64,000 nucleotides of DNA from Diatrype stigma (GCA_022225965.2 JAKJXP020000002.1:1116001-1180000), one strand, 5' to 3'. Counted from the first letter of the stretch, positions 1-11,161 are shown. Numbers and translations: made by a program. The notes: generated by a model not told the origin, from the sequence alone.

Positions 1-390
1 GTCGGGACTCTCAACAGTGTAGTCATAATTAGCCTAGCGGCAAGCTTACTGGTGTACTGTTGGGCTGCAGTCAGCTCCAGTGGCGGTCTTATAGCCTTCA
101 CCGTTGTCTACGGCTTACTTGCTTCAGCCCTACAGGCCCTCTTTCCTGCAGCAGCTACGACAATGACACCCGATCCCAGACGGGCCGGCACACGCGTTGG
201 GATGATACTGTGTGTTGTCAGCTTTGCCAACCTGACTGGTCCGTCCATATGTGGTGCATTAATCCAAAGCCACGATGGAAGCTATCTAGGTGCTCAAGCA
301 TTCGCTGCGTCCTCGATCTTTCTTGGAGCCGCCTTCGCTATGGCGACAAGAATTGCGAAAACGGGGTTTTTCCTGAAGGCGAAGGTGTAG
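1..390 (+). CDS. MFS transporter, monocarboxylate-type, C-terminal part (5' end outside window)
   Basis: The frame is open from base 1 to the TAG at 388-390 and gives the last 129 residues of a membrane protein. Three or four hydrophobic segments are visible: one near VVIISLAASLLVYCWA, one around IAFTVVYGLLASALQALFPA, one near VGMILCVVSFANLTGPSICGAL, and one near the end. The PDPRRAGTRVGM stretch followed by LTGPSICGALI matches the TM10-TM11 region of fungal monocarboxylate/MCH-type major facilitator proteins, where GTRxGM and GPxxGGA-like motifs sit. It would carry a small solute across the plasma membrane; the substrate cannot be told. The short basic tail ends in KAKV. Family call is by motif resemblance; the missing N-terminal part would settle it. 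Confidence 0.75.
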   Translation, partial: VGTLNSVVIISLAASLLVYCWAAVSSSGGLIAFTVVYGLLASALQALFPAAATTMTPDPRRAGTRVGMILCVVSFANLTGPSICGALIQSHDGSYLGAQAFAASSIFLGAAFAMATRIAKTGFFLKAKV

Positions 391-814
391 TAGTACCATT
401 TGGATTTGAAGCACGACTTACGCTACGGAGCTCAGGGGTTAGATACGTCAGATATGGTAACGCACGTGATGGGAAAGTCTTTTATGTGTAGTAGATAAGC
501 ATGAAATAGACCACAGTAGATTTTACTTATAAGGTTTAATGAAGAGACGAGAACAAGAAACTTTTATAGACCAATCAAGATAATAAACCTTAACGAGACA
601 TCCCCCTCTCCTCATTTATTTTGGATTTGATCCTCCCAGGGACAGGAATCGTCACCGCTTATGTGGTTATACGATTTGTGATTGCCTGCCTACCTCGAAA
701 GTATATTTCGTTATGTCACAACTCTGTGGTACCCCCGCGAATAAAATTTTGATAGAGCCAATAAGTTTCCTTTTCTCTAGCAAGCCACCATGTTCTATTT
801 CGTCATTGGGTGTA
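391..814. other. Intergenic, MFS gene to LTR element
   Basis: AT-rich spacer holding the 3' flank of the MFS gene and the left flank of the first LTR element. I see no gene, RNA or clear signal. Confidence 0.5.
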
Positions 815-1012
815 TGTCGCGTTTCTGAATAGCCCTTATATTGACGTATTTTGCTACACTCTGCTAAAGCTCTAAGGAAGGAAGGAAAGAAGGGAGCGTC
901 GGAAGGTATGGGGGGAAATCGGACCTCTATATAGGCCCAAATGGACCCCCCCCAGGGGGGGCCCCTGCCCAGGCACTAGAACAGCTCCAAATAGACCCAT
1001 TTTACCGCGACA
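815..1012 (-). repeat. LTR, left copy of element 1
   Basis: 198 bp, TGTCGCG to CGCGACA. It contains a TATATAGGCCC segment (TATA-like) and a C-run/G-run inverted repeat (CCCCCCCC AGGGGGGG) near 945-962, features shared with the other three LTR copies. Confidence 0.9.
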
Positions 1013-1025
1013 TACCCCCTTTTTT
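1013..1025 (-). promoter_or_regulatory. Polypurine tract of element 1
   Basis: On the minus strand a run of A then G (AAAAAAGGGGG followed by TA) abuts the LTR start TGTCGCG. This is the position and composition of a plus-strand DNA primer (PPT), and it fixes the element's orientation as minus. Confidence 0.7.
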
Positions 1026-1603
1026 GGATGGTCTCTAACCAAGAAAAAAAAGAGCGAGCAAGGCTACATATATAAGGAAATTACGAAATGGCGTAATTTC
1101 CGGAAATGGTATATAAAAATTACCTATCGTAATCGGCAAGGAAATTATACGTTACATAAAAAGATTAAGATAAATAAATAAAGCAGCCCCTTAAAGTTAT
1201 CCTAGGTACTTATAATACCCTTTCCGCGCGCTTTTTATAAGCGGCTTTCGACGACGCTATATTAACGATACTCTTTCGTATCGATAGGTGGCTTTTCGAA
1301 TCGCTTTTGTAACGGTGGTTATCGTATTCCTTTTTTAATGAAGGAACTTTTACGCTTTACTTAAACGACGATTAACCTATAGGTAATGCCATGTAACGCA
1401 TCCGTAACGGCCCTAATTAGCCGGAATGATAACCATTTACTTTTGGGCTTTTATAAAAGAAAACACCCTAATTGAAAAGATTAAGCATTTCCTTGGTGCT
1501 ATGCTTAAAGCGGCAATGCGGCGTTTCGTACCGGCCCGTATATAATACTAGTTTATAACGTGCCCCATAAAGGGAAAGTACCTACTAAACCTAAACCGGA
1601 GCG

Positions 1604-1815
1604 GACCGGTACCTCCGAACGTAAGCGGGCATTAGCCGAATTTCTTTGTTAGACCGGGCCGGCCCTAAAAGACACCCCCTAAAAAGGGAGAAGCAAAGGA
1701 GGGAAAAAGCCGGCCCATACTTCGGCCCGGGCTGGCACCCCCGAACGCGGGCGGGCACCAGCCGAGCTCCGAAGCTGCCCGGACTGGCACCCACTTGGGC
1801 ACCAGCCGAGCTCTT
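1604..1815 (-). repeat. GC-rich hairpin repeat units inside element 1
   Basis: About three units built on a GGCTGGCAC...GCACCAGCC core, at about 1604, 1727 and 1780, lie inside the otherwise AT-rich element. They are the shorter counterpart of the array at 11759-12110 in the second copy. Each unit is nearly self-complementary. Confidence 0.8.
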
Positions 1816-2967
1816 AACCGTATCCACCCCCGAGCCCGAGGGTTCTTAGCCGAAGGATCCCTTAAGATAAGAGCAGGCTGTTAATATAAAAAAGATCAAA
1901 ACGGCCGAATCGAGCGCCCTTTTCCGGTACCGGCAGTGCTACGTTTAGTACTTATTATTTTAGGCGGCACATAATTTTAATCCTTAAGTAATTGTAGTTA
2001 ATTCTTATTTAAATGCCGTTAAGAATTTATATAAAAAAGGCCGCCCTAATTAAAAAAAAATCGTTTACGTATAGCTTTTGTTGTTTTATAATATAAAGGA
2101 AAATATAACAAAAACCCTTAACGTTTTTTCCTTAACGTTTTTACCGGTTTCGGCGATTTATAAAGACCTACCGGAAGGGATCGTCGGCTTATATCCAAAA
2201 AAGGAAAAGCGCCAGCGCAAAAGCTGGGCCCCTCTAATCCAAAAATGGAAGAAAGAAAGCCCGAAAACTGGGCTGGCCCGCTTCTTTCCAGGAGGATTGA
2301 AACCCAAACCCGAATAACCGACCCGAGCCGAACGTAGGACTTAGGGTCTTGCCCATCCCCCAGCTCGAACGTTTTGCGACGCTTTAACGAATAGCGCCCG
2401 CACGAGGTCTCGTCGAGCTGGCTGGAAAACAAAAAAAAGCTCGCCCATTTCCGAAATCGAAGGCGGAAAAGTATAACGCATTATTCCTTTAAGCTGGGAA
2501 CAATGGTTTTCATAAACACCGCGTTCGTTTTTCTTATTCGGAACTAGTCGTTTTCTCCTAAACAGATTTCCTTTGCTTAAACCAGTTTTTATTGGGATTA
2601 CGAAGGGATTAATTTACGTATTCTTAATAACCGAATAAGGGTCGTTTATACGAAAGCGGCATACGAACTTATAAAACGAGCAGCTATATATTTCTAAAGT
2701 AATCGATTTCTTAAAGGATTATAATAACTTGTTCCGTATAAGGTTAAAAAGGAATACGTCCTTTTATAACCCTTAGAAATATTAAAGCCCGCCAGCTTTA
2801 GGAAAGAAGCAAAGCGTAACGAAAAGCCTCGCAAGCGCGGAAGGCGAGCGGGCGAAGGGATTTCGCAAGCGTAACGGAAAGCGCAAGCGAAAAAAAAAAA
2901 GGAATAAAAGGGCACGCGTAACGGAAGTTGGTTCAAAAAAAGGAAATACCGAATCCGTAACGAACCC

Positions 2968-2978
2968 GGGCTCATAAC
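2968..2978 (-). other. Primer binding site of element 1 (half-tRNA-iMet type)
   Basis: Plus-strand GGGCTCATAAC directly abuts the right LTR. On the minus strand this reads GTTATGAGCCC just inside the 5' LTR, complementary to the anticodon arm of initiator tRNA-Met (GGGCTCATAACC). Such half-tRNA priming is known for copia and yeast Ty5. Sequence identity is seen; the function is inferred. Confidence 0.75.
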
Positions 2979-3186
2979 TGTCGCGTTTCTAAATAGCCTT
3001 TATATTAACGTATTTTGTTACACTTTACTAAAGCTCTAAGGAAAAAAGGAAAAAAAGAAGCGTCGGAAGGTATAAGGGGAGATCGGACCTTTATATAGGC
3101 CCAAATGGACCCCCCTGGGGGGATCCCCTGCCAGAGCGTTATATCCCTTTAGAACAGCTCCAAAATAGACCCATTTTACCGCGACA
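2979..3186 (-). repeat. LTR, right copy of element 1
   Basis: 208 bp, same ends as the left copy (TGTCGCG...CGCGACA). It differs mainly by transitions and by an extra AGAGCGTTATATCCC segment that is also present in the right LTR of element 2. Confidence 0.9.
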
Positions 3187-3636
3187 GTATAATCAATGTG
3201 GTACTCATCAGACCCTTTACCGTGGCCTTCGCCAAAGCCAGCTTCACCTTAGTAAGGTGAAGAAAAATTAGTCCCCCACTGTTGGCAAGGTTATAGACTG
3301 GATTGGATAGCTATCGCGGTAACTCGTCTCACTTTCAGGGGCCATTGACCGGGATTGTGGATCTGTAGTCAGCATGCAGCCAGCAGAAAAGTGTGACTAG
3401 AATTCTAGAACGTAGGTAAGCGTAATCGACCTGCGCCCGGCGAGGGCCACTGATGATCATTCTGACTCAGCTCGTTTCGCAAATGGTTGACTAAATTAGA
3501 TATAAATGTAATCGTACGCGGGTCACAAGCGCAAGGCCCTGCCACATTTCCCACCTTCGATACCACCTCGTTAGGACATCCATAATACCCCTGACATTAC
3601 TCATTTGTATATTCGAGCCAGATCACACTGAACACC
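3187..3636. other. Intergenic, LTR element to CMD gene
   Basis: Ordinary-composition spacer forming the promoter side of the downstream small gene. No ORF or repeat stands out. The start codon at its end is in a good fungal context (CACCATGTCC). Confidence 0.5.
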
Positions 3637-4203
3637 ATGTCCACCGAAACGAAACCTGATGACCTACACCACCAACTCTTCGAAGAAGGGCTCAGGATAC
3701 GCCGGGCAGTCCTCGGTGACGAGTACGTCGACCGCTCGCTCAACAAAGCAACTTCGTACTCACGACCCGGGCAGGAACTCATTACCGAGTGGGCCTGGGG
3801 CACCATCTGGAAGCGACCGGGTCTGGACCGGAAGCAGCGCAGTCTTCTGAGTAAGTGAAGCTTCCGACGACTCATACTTGGTCCACATGACGGTGGGGGT
3901 TGTAATACATCCGTTGATCTACCCCTGTATCCTCGACCTCAACTTAGACCTCATGATACTAATCATACATGGGTGGACGTAACAGATTTGGGCATCATAA
4001 TTGCCCAGAAAGCGTGGTTGGAGCTAGCGCTGCACACACGCGGCGCCATCAACAACGGTCTCTCGGAAATTGAGATCAGAGAGGCGGTCTTGCAAGCAAC
4101 TGTCTACTGTGGCACGCCTTCTGGTGTCGAGGCAATGCAGGTGACGGAGAAGACGATCAATGAGATGGTGGGGACGGGTGAATATAGAAGGCTTCAAACT
4201 TAG
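3637..4203 (+). CDS. Carboxymuconolactone decarboxylase-family protein
   Basis: Two exons, 3637-3850 and 3986-4203, give 143 residues. The intron (GTAAGT...AACAG, 135 bp) has a CTAAT branch-like motif near its end. Splicing joins SLL to NLGIIIAQ and keeps the frame. The protein has the features of single-domain CMD/AhpD-like proteins: an N-terminal [10 protein letters not shown]...Y segment, RKQRSLLNLG, then [31 protein letters not shown], where the E, H and conserved C-G lie. The family includes 4-carboxymuconolactone decarboxylase of the beta-ketoadipate pathway and related enzymes of unknown substrate. There is one Cys in the YCG position and no CxxC, so AhpD-type peroxidase activity is unlikely. 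Length is normal for the family. The substrate cannot be told. Confidence 0.85.
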
Positions 4204-4890
4204 GCTGATACCGTAAACTATATATTATGCGTATTGTGGCTTGGTATGCTCGGATATATATATACACACATCTTTCTTTTTCATAAATTAGGTTAACGGA
4301 TCCTACTTGTCATGATTGGTTTGACATGATGGTGGCAAGGAATATATTCAGTAACAGCATAGCGTCAATTTTTTCTTTTCTTTTTTCCTTAAGCATCGGC
4401 ATAATCGTAATCGACAAACACCTACTACAGATACAGAAATCAAGTGAAGTAAATGTGGTAGCATTAAGGGGGGGGAAGAGAACAGAAGGGTGGGGCAAAA
4501 GGGATGTGGAGAAATTGAAAAGGGGGGGAGTAAGGGGGAGGGGAAACTCTGCTGCCAGTACTAATTGTGCCAATAAACGATGTTAGTAAAGTGGATGCAG
4601 CAACGTATAAAGCGAAAACAAATCGAGTAACATGGGAAAAGACATCTTCAAGTTTTAATATTTTTGATTATATTTAATAATGAAAGGCACGATGACGTGC
4701 TATGAAAGTCTATAGCTTTGTCTATATATATCTCCATAAGGAAACTTCCCGAACGCCTATAAAACTCCAAAAAACCCCAGCTCAATGTTCGATTAGGTAT
4801 CTCCAAGCGCTCCATCCGTACCTATACTCTGCTCTAACTGTGTGTGTGTGTGGTATATCTCGCCCCTGTTCCCCAAAGATCCATAGTTGA
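4204..4890. other. Convergent intergenic, CMD gene to FAD/NAD(P)-binding gene
   Basis: Holds the 3' flanks of two converging genes. There are purine/G-rich runs near 4468-4540 and a short (GT)n at about 4840. No gene is seen. Confidence 0.5.
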
Positions 4891-7002
4891 TTAAACCGCA
4901 AGCTTGACGATTGGCAAGGCCTTGACCTTCACCGACTGCATCTGATCGTAGCTTCTGTCCATATCCGCCGAAGCCGCGTGCAGCGCAGCTCGCGCCACCG
5001 CATCGGTATCGCAGAGCGTGACGGAGTTGACCCCCGGCCGAGCCCCGGCCGCCGTCACCCAGTGCACGCCCTCGGTCGGGACCCCGACCGCGAACCGTCT
5101 GGCGTGCGCACGACCCTGGCAGTCGATCAGGCGGTACGGGCTCAGCGTGACATCGAGGCCGCCGGTCTCGTAGCCGTCGACGGCATGCGGGCGGCACTGG
5201 CCCGTGGCCAGCAGGTGGGCGAGCAGCTCGTCCCCGGTGCGCCGGAGATCCGGCTCCGGCAGACGCGCCTCCACGAGCGTGGTGACGCGCACGACGTGAT
5301 CCGGGATCTCGGGGGAGCCGGCGAGCCAGCAGGACGTCTCGCCCTCGGCCTCGGCCTCGGCGCACACGACCTGCAGCCGCGGGCCCAGGACGTCCAGCAC
5401 GCCGGCCTCGACCAGCGCCACCAGCTGCTCGATGCGCTCGCGCGGCGGGCCGATGGACAGGAACGCGTTGAGCGGCGTGTACCAGCGGTCGAGGTGGTCG
5501 CGGCGCGAGGCCCCCGCGAGGCCGGCGTGGTCGACGATCAGCCGCAGCTCGTTGCGCAGGTCGCGCATCACGTCCAGCGCCGCCTTGAGCGGGCCCTCGA
5601 CGTTGCCGCGCGCCGCCTCGGCCGCGTCCGTGCGCAGGTGGTCCAGCAGCCAGGACCGCCACTGTCCCGACGTCGCGAACGTCCGCTTGCCGTACGGCCG
5701 CGCCAGCTTCTCCCAGGACCAGCGGTCCGAAGCGGGGATGCCGAACGCGTCGAGGACGCGCGCCTCCTGCGGGCTGCCGTGCGCGGTAGCGAGGAACCGG
5801 TCTCGGAACTCGTATAGCTCCTGATGTTGTTCTTCTTGTTGTCCTCCTACAAGCACGGCTTCGTAGTAGACCGTCTCCACCTCCTTCGCGACGAGCGGCC
5901 ACACCTCGGCCAGGAAATCCGGAGCGTCGCCGGAGCTGGCGCGCTGGCGGAAGCTGGCGATCACGTCATCGGTGAAGATCAAGGGGGTGTGGCGGCCGTA
6001 GGGGCCCTTTGCGTTGTCGCCACGGGCCTGATAAGGCACACCGCGGCGGGAGCCGGCGTACAGACGGGGCTCGTTGCCCGACGGGTGGTAGCGCAGGCCG
6101 CCACCGTTGGCACCGGATCGGCGGGTGAAGCGGCCCCCGCGGCCCGTCGTCAGCAGGGCCATGTAGTCGAAGAAGTTGAGGCCGAGGCCGCGCAGCAGGA
6201 CCGGCTCCCCGGGCGCGATGGACGACAGGTCGACGTCCGCCGGGTTCGAGGGCGCCACGTGGCGCAGCCCGTGCCGCTGCGCGTACTGGGCCAGCTGCTG
6301 CTGCTCGGCGTCCGCGCGCAGCGGGAGGTGGCCCTGCGCCAGCACGACGGCCGCTAGCCCGGACAGCGTGCGCCCGTCGGACAGGGTCAGGGTCTGGCGG
6401 CCATCGCGGGCGTCGTCGAGGCGCACGGCCCGCGCCGCGTGCACTTCGACGTCGACGTTGGCCGGGGCTGTGCTCACGACCTCGTCGAAGACCCACTCGA
6501 GGTAGCGGCCGTACTGGGCGCGGGTCGGGTAGTCATCGGGGCCCAGCAGCTGTAGCTTCTGTCCCTGCTTCTCGGGCTGGGAGCCCACCGCTGCTGCTGC
6601 CTTCTCCTGTGCCTCTGCCTCTGCCTCCGCCGCCGCCCACTCGTACAGCGTTGGGCCGGAGCGTATCGGGCCAGCGCAGATGACGCTCTCGTCGGTGAAT
6701 AGGGTGACCTGTGATGTGACGGTGTTCATCAGCAGCTCTGAGGACTGGTCGGTGCGCCAGACGCGGCCGGCTCCCGGGGGCGAGGGGTCGACGACGTGCA
6801 CAGTGAGTCGCGCGCCGGGGGGCAGGAAGTCGAGGGTTGAGGCGCAGAGGCGCTCCAAGGCGCTGGTGCCGCGGGGTCCGGCACCAACGATAGCGGCGTG
6901 GACGTGTGTGTGTGACTGGGTGTGATGAGCGGCCGTCTCGGAGGCAAACTTGGCGTTTACTTCTGCGGATGGGAAATCCGCATCAGCAGTGAAGTGAGGC
7001 AT
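4891..7002 (-). CDS. FAD/NAD(P)-binding domain protein (NAD_binding_9 type)
   Basis: One intronless, very GC-rich frame of 703 residues starting at the ATG 7002. The Rossmann motif AAIVGAGPRGTSALERL lies at about residues 36-52 (GAGPRG at 40-45), followed by VHVVDPSPPGAGRVW, which closes the dinucleotide fold. A second nucleotide-binding strand is suggested by LAAVVLAQGHLPL near residues 214-226 and by EPVLLRGLGLNFFDYMALLT near 268-287. This layout is that of the large FAD-NAD(P)-binding proteins (PF13454) found in actinobacteria and filamentous fungi, whose reactions are mostly unknown; some sit in secondary-metabolite clusters. No signal peptide or membrane segment, so it is probably cytosolic. 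The lack of introns and high GC against AT-rich surroundings could fit an old bacterial origin, but that is speculation. Confidence 0.85.
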   Translation of the reverse strand: MPHFTADADFPSAEVNAKFASETAAHHTQSHTHVHAAIVGAGPRGTSALERLCASTLDFLPPGARLTVHVVDPSPPGAGRVWRTDQSSELLMNTVTSQVTLFTDESVICAGPIRSGPTLYEWAAAEAEAEAQEKAAAAVGSQPEKQGQKLQLLGPDDYPTRAQYGRYLEWVFDEVVSTAPANVDVEVHAARAVRLDDARDGRQTLTLSDGRTLSGLAAVVLAQGHLPLRADAEQQQLAQYAQRHGLRHVAPSNPADVDLSSIAPGEPVLLRGLGLNFFDYMALLTTGRGGRFTRRSGANGGGLRYHPSGNEPRLYAGSRRGVPYQARGDNAKGPYGRHTPLIFTDDVIASFRQRASSGDAPDFLAEVWPLVAKEVETVYYEAVLVGGQQEEQHQELYEFRDRFLATAHGSPQEARVLDAFGIPASDRWSWEKLARPYGKRTFATSGQWRSWLLDHLRTDAAEAARGNVEGPLKAALDVMRDLRNELRLIVDHAGLAGASRRDHLDRWYTPLNAFLSIGPPRERIEQLVALVEAGVLDVLGPRLQVVCAEAEAEGETSCWLAGSPEIPDHVVRVTTLVEARLPEPDLRRTGDELLAHLLATGQCRPHAVDGYETGGLDVTLSPYRLIDCQGRAHARRFAVGVPTEGVHWVTAAGARPGVNSVTLCDTDAVARAALHAASADMDRSYDQMQSVKVKALPIVKLAV

Positions 7003-10000
7003 CGTGGAAGTCTTGTTCTTGAATTTTAGATCTTGAGCTTTGGATGATAAATCTAAAACCTTTGAGTCAAGCTTGTGATCCGAGATGGTTGATGGGTGTG
7101 AGACCGTAGAACAGAATGACGGGAGGCCAGGCAGACATTGTGCTACTTATACTCTTGTGAAACTCCATGAAGAGCCTCCCTCGACACGTTGTTTGAGCCG
7201 CTTACACGGTGTCAGCCAGCCCGTTGTGTCAGAAGTGCAATCTCTGAAAGTATTCACATCCCTCAGTGGGCGCATCTGTTCAGGATGACCATTGTGATGC
7301 ATCCCAATCTGATCGAGTGCACTATCACTGTCGGTCTCCTATGTACCAGTCGGTGAGATAGTGGCTTAGACCTATACTTCGGAGTCGAGCTTGAATGGTC
7401 AGGAGCTCCCGACAATAGGCCCCATTGTGGCGTCTTCATACTGCCTGGATATGCTCTGATGTTTTCTAGGTGCGCCCTGCGTTCGATTAGCTCTGACGAA
7501 CGTCTCGTCATATTGTCCGGCTGATGCGTTACCTCGTACCTTGCAGTAAGGGGCCTCTCGCAAAATATGCACCAATAGAAGCCAACGCAGGTTTGTAAGA
7601 CCACGGGAGCCTCATCCGTTGTACTGTATCCAATATACTTCCATCAAGCTGTCGTTACTTGTTACTTGGCTGTAGGTAGCATATAGGCCAGGGTTTCGCT
7701 GACATCAATTTGAGCCTCTTATGTGACTCCACAAGCACTTTTGGCTGACTAGAAGAGTCGGTCTATCTCACTTCATGAGTCGGGCCGCTGATACGTATTC
7801 CCCGGAATCCAGAAGGATCCGAACTACCTTTCCGCCATTTACTCAGCTGCGGGTTCCAGTCGTACCGAGAGACTGAGAGGGCTTTCAGCCCTACCGGTAT
7901 TGCTGGTTTCTCTCACTTATAAAGTCATAGTTAGAGGCGGGGCTATATATAATCCATTGCTTTATAAGACAGCATTTTGCGCACAACATGTATTTATAGA
8001 TTTCTAACATCACGCCATTTACTTCATTCACGTAATCGGACCTCGCCTACTCACTTCATGAGGAACGTAGTAGAATGTAGCCCACAAAGTTCGATAGTTG
8101 GGCGTTCGTTCTACCTCGGATCCTTTCTGAAGCTATCCCCCACGTTTCATACTGTGAGCGAGGCCCTCTGGTGGCAAACCTTCTGCTTTCCTATTATGGC
8201 CAGCCGACCACTAGTTCACAAAGTCTGCAGTGCTACCGAAAATCAGGTCGCCATGTGTGTCTTTCCCCTGGCCTAATGCGTCGTTGAAGTGTGTCAACCC
8301 CTGTCGCGACGAACGTGGAGCAAACAGGCAAAGTTGTGCATCTCCGAGGCTTACCCCCTCGTTACGGTCACAGTAGCGTATAATACCGGGCATGAGAGTT
8401 TGATTTGCTTGGTGCTGGGCGGGAAAATCCCCCCACACGAGCAAAAAGAACTCTGCAAGCTTCCTTACGTACCTACCCCTGGGCTTGAAGCAATACTACT
8501 AAGCGCATCATGGCCAGCTTATGGTTCGGCGTAGAACGGTATGACTTCGCTGTTTTGGGCCATGTTTCGGAGACGCGACGTACTTTCGGGTACAGCTTCC
8601 GGGAGGGATCCTATAATGGCCTCGCTTTAATGGTGTAGAGATGTGGGCGGCACGTACAGTCTTAAGCTTCTCGCATCGTGTTCGCTCCATTTACAGAAGT
8701 CGGAATTAGGAAAGTCGCACAATCGTCCATAGGCAATGCAGAACTTATGCCCGTCTCAATCAGATCAAGTCTCACCGTAGGGCAGAGCCGCCTAGAAGGC
8801 GGTGATGTTGCTACCGCCTTTATTCATCTACCGAACGAACGATAATTACGGACTGATACGGATCATTCATCTCCTTCACGGTCGGCTATGAGGCTCAGCA
8901 AAGGTTCAGGTAGCATCAAATAGCATCGTGCACTTAGTAGGCAAATAGGCGGACGGGAAGTCCGATAGATCCTGGAGCGATCGTTAGTCAGCCCTTTAGG
9001 GCTGGGGCTGGGGCTGGGGCTGATAGAGGTGCTGAGAGTCATAGCAAAAAAATACTGATGGGCTTCTGTCATAGCCGCCGGACTTTAGCAGCTCGGTTTA
9101 TTTACCGTCTCGGTCATTGTCATGACGTATTTAAGCTTAAATCCTTCCCGACTGTCCGTAACTCCAATTCTCCAACCTTCTTGGCGGGTTGGCCTATAGC
9201 CACTCAATCTTCGCTTTCATTGATGGAAAATATTCGTAGCGTTCGAGTGGATATTTTTGTGTTTTATTTACCCCAAGTTCTTTGCCACAAATCGAATCTT
9301 GGATTAGTGAAGGAGGTGAAAGCGAATCGTATTTGGTTAGTAGAACTTCGATATATCTCCATTAAATGTAATCTATAGGTAAAGATGTTTGGCTTGCGTT
9401 CATCCTATCAAGTATTGGAGTGGAAGTGGAAGCGAACCCCCTTTTCTCCTTTTTTTCTCGGTTGGTTGCATGGCCCCTGAGACTACTTGGATATAACAGA
9501 TCTTATATCTATTTTGGAACCATTACGCTAGTAATTCAGCCGTTAGCAGTATTATGAGGGGCCTATATTCGGAGAAGGTCGGTGCATCTGCCTTCCTGTC
9601 TAATGATGTAAGGTCCAGCTCCCCGGGTCCCTCTTTTTTGTTCCAAGATCCTATGTTACATGAACCCTGGCTAACATCGATTGGAGAAATTTAGTTCATT
9701 CTGGCCCAGTGGCAAAGTATCAATGGCAACAATCACTTCCCCCTTCCCCTAAGCGCTTACTCTGTATAGCTTATAAGATCCACTTTGACCGCTTCCACGG
9801 CCCAACCGAACTCAAGTGTGACCAATTACGTCAAGTATCCTGAGCATTCTGCAGGTTATAGTGTTGCTTTTAGCTATGGCTAGCTGAGCAGAAACGACTG
9901 GCTACTATTAGCAGTCACCAACTGCGACCAAAATCTTATTATGTGCGAGACCAGCTGGAGATTTCGCGAAAGGGACGAATAGAGTTCGGTGAGCCCGTTG

Positions 10001-10951
10001 GTATCTGAAAGGGATAGACGGTAATGAGAATGTGAAGGCGACGGAAGAATAAACGAAGCTCATGTTAGGATGACATGTTGACACAATGGCGATCACGACA
10101 TGATTTTGATATTAAATAGTTATGGGCTGATGGGGTCATCATGTAGGTAAGATGTTATCTCCAGCCTTTCATCCACATTTCCAAATTCGACTATATCCGG
10201 GGCTTACACTTCCTGGTTGCGGGTTGGCCGACCGAGGAATGAAACGAACTTGGTGGATATACAAAATCACCACACTGGGTACATAAGAACCAACTCGTTC
10301 TCTTATGAAGTCGAAGGCTTATTGACACACTGTAGGAGCCAACATGGATCAATCAACAAGAGTTATGAACCAACAGGTAGTCACATCACGAGTCACATCA
10401 CGACCCAGACAGGTCAAGACGAATCCCGGTTCAAGGAGGCGCTCGTTCTACACGATATTACAAGCTGAAAGCGATGCCACGAGAACGGCGTCAAGCCCCT
10501 TAGCGCAGGGAGTTCGGTGGTCGCCACCGGCCGTCCCTTGTCCAGACTCGTGATACTCTGGTGCCCGAACCAACACAGCACTTCATCCCAAGATGGGCAT
10601 TTGACCCTTTCGACCGGAGATGTTAAAGGGGCTGCTGACATTGGAAATATCTTCTTGGTAACCGTCGCCGAAGATTCCCCCATCGTACGATCCCCCCCTG
10701 GAACCTGGCTGGAAATCAAACAGTTCGTCTAACAACAAGAACACATGCGGACATCGCGTGTTCTTTGGTTAGACGTCGATATTTGGTCCAGAACAAGCTT
10801 CGTGGTGTTTTTAAGGTAAGACCATTAATATTATGCCAACGATATAGCCGTAATATTGGACCTGCCAAGACTAAATCGGTTGCCCCTTTTTACAGTTTAA
10901 ATGTAAATCTTAAATCAATTATACGAACTTAGCTACACTTGAATAAAAATG
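7003..10951. other. 4-kb gene-poor region
   Basis: Nearly 4 kb of mid-GC sequence between the FAD/NAD(P) gene and the second LTR element. Frames are short and have no recognisable domain. A short (GGGGCT)n tract lies at about 8999-9020 and a strong hairpin at 10727-10774. It may hold decayed repeats that I cannot identify. Confidence 0.5.
10727..10774. repeat. Imperfect inverted repeat (hairpin)
   Basis: Left arm GTCTAACAACAAGAACAC (10727-10744) pairs with right arm GTGTTCTTTGGTTAGAC (10758-10774), with one small internal mismatch. A short GCG/CGC pairing lies inside the loop. It sits 180 bp left of the LTR element and in no recognised gene. Confidence 0.7.
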
Positions 10952-11148
10952 TGTCGCGTTTCTGAATAGCCCTTTTATTGACGTATTTTGCTACACTCTG
11001 TTAAAGCTCTAAAGAAGGAAAGAAAAAAGGGAGCGTCGGAAGGTATGGGAGGAGATCGGACCTTTATATAGGCCCAAATGGGCCCCCCCAGGGGGGGCCC
11101 CTGCCAAGGCACTAGAGCAGCTCCAAATATACCCATTTTGTCGCGACA
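10952..11148 (-). repeat. LTR, left copy of element 2
   Basis: 197 bp. It shares TGTCGCGTTTC..., the TATATAGGCCCAAATGG core and the ...TCGCGACA end with the other LTRs. The last segment reads TTTTGTCGCGACA where the others have TTTTACCGCGACA. Confidence 0.9.
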
Positions 11149-11161
11149 TACCCCCCTTTTT
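11149..11161 (-). promoter_or_regulatory. Polypurine tract of element 2
   Basis: The minus strand reads AAAAAGGGGGGTA immediately before the LTR start TGTCGCG, equivalent to the tract in element 1. Confidence 0.7.

Larger units (their letters stand above)
815..3186 (-). mobile_element. Non-autonomous LTR retroelement, copy 1 (RIP-like degeneration)
   Basis: Two direct repeats of about 200 bp (815-1012 and 2979-3186) bound a 2.4-kb element. Both begin TGTCGCG and end CGCGACA. The flanks are gtgta (810-814) and gtata (3187-3191), a 5-bp target duplication with one transition. Minus orientation is shown by a purine tract beside the left repeat (read on the minus strand) and a primer-site-like GTTATGAGCCC beside the right repeat. 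The interior has no protein resembling gag, protease, integrase or reverse transcriptase; only short repeat-derived frames occur. Against the second copy it shows many G-to-A and C-to-T differences, for example around 1095-1230, as expected of RIP. It resembles LARD/TRIM-type elements mobilised in trans; that is inference. Confidence 0.88.

Noticed and set aside
4978..6505. Several long frames opposite or overlapping the FAD/NAD(P)-binding gene
   Set aside because: They are Arg/Ala/Pro-rich shadows expected in very GC-rich coding DNA.
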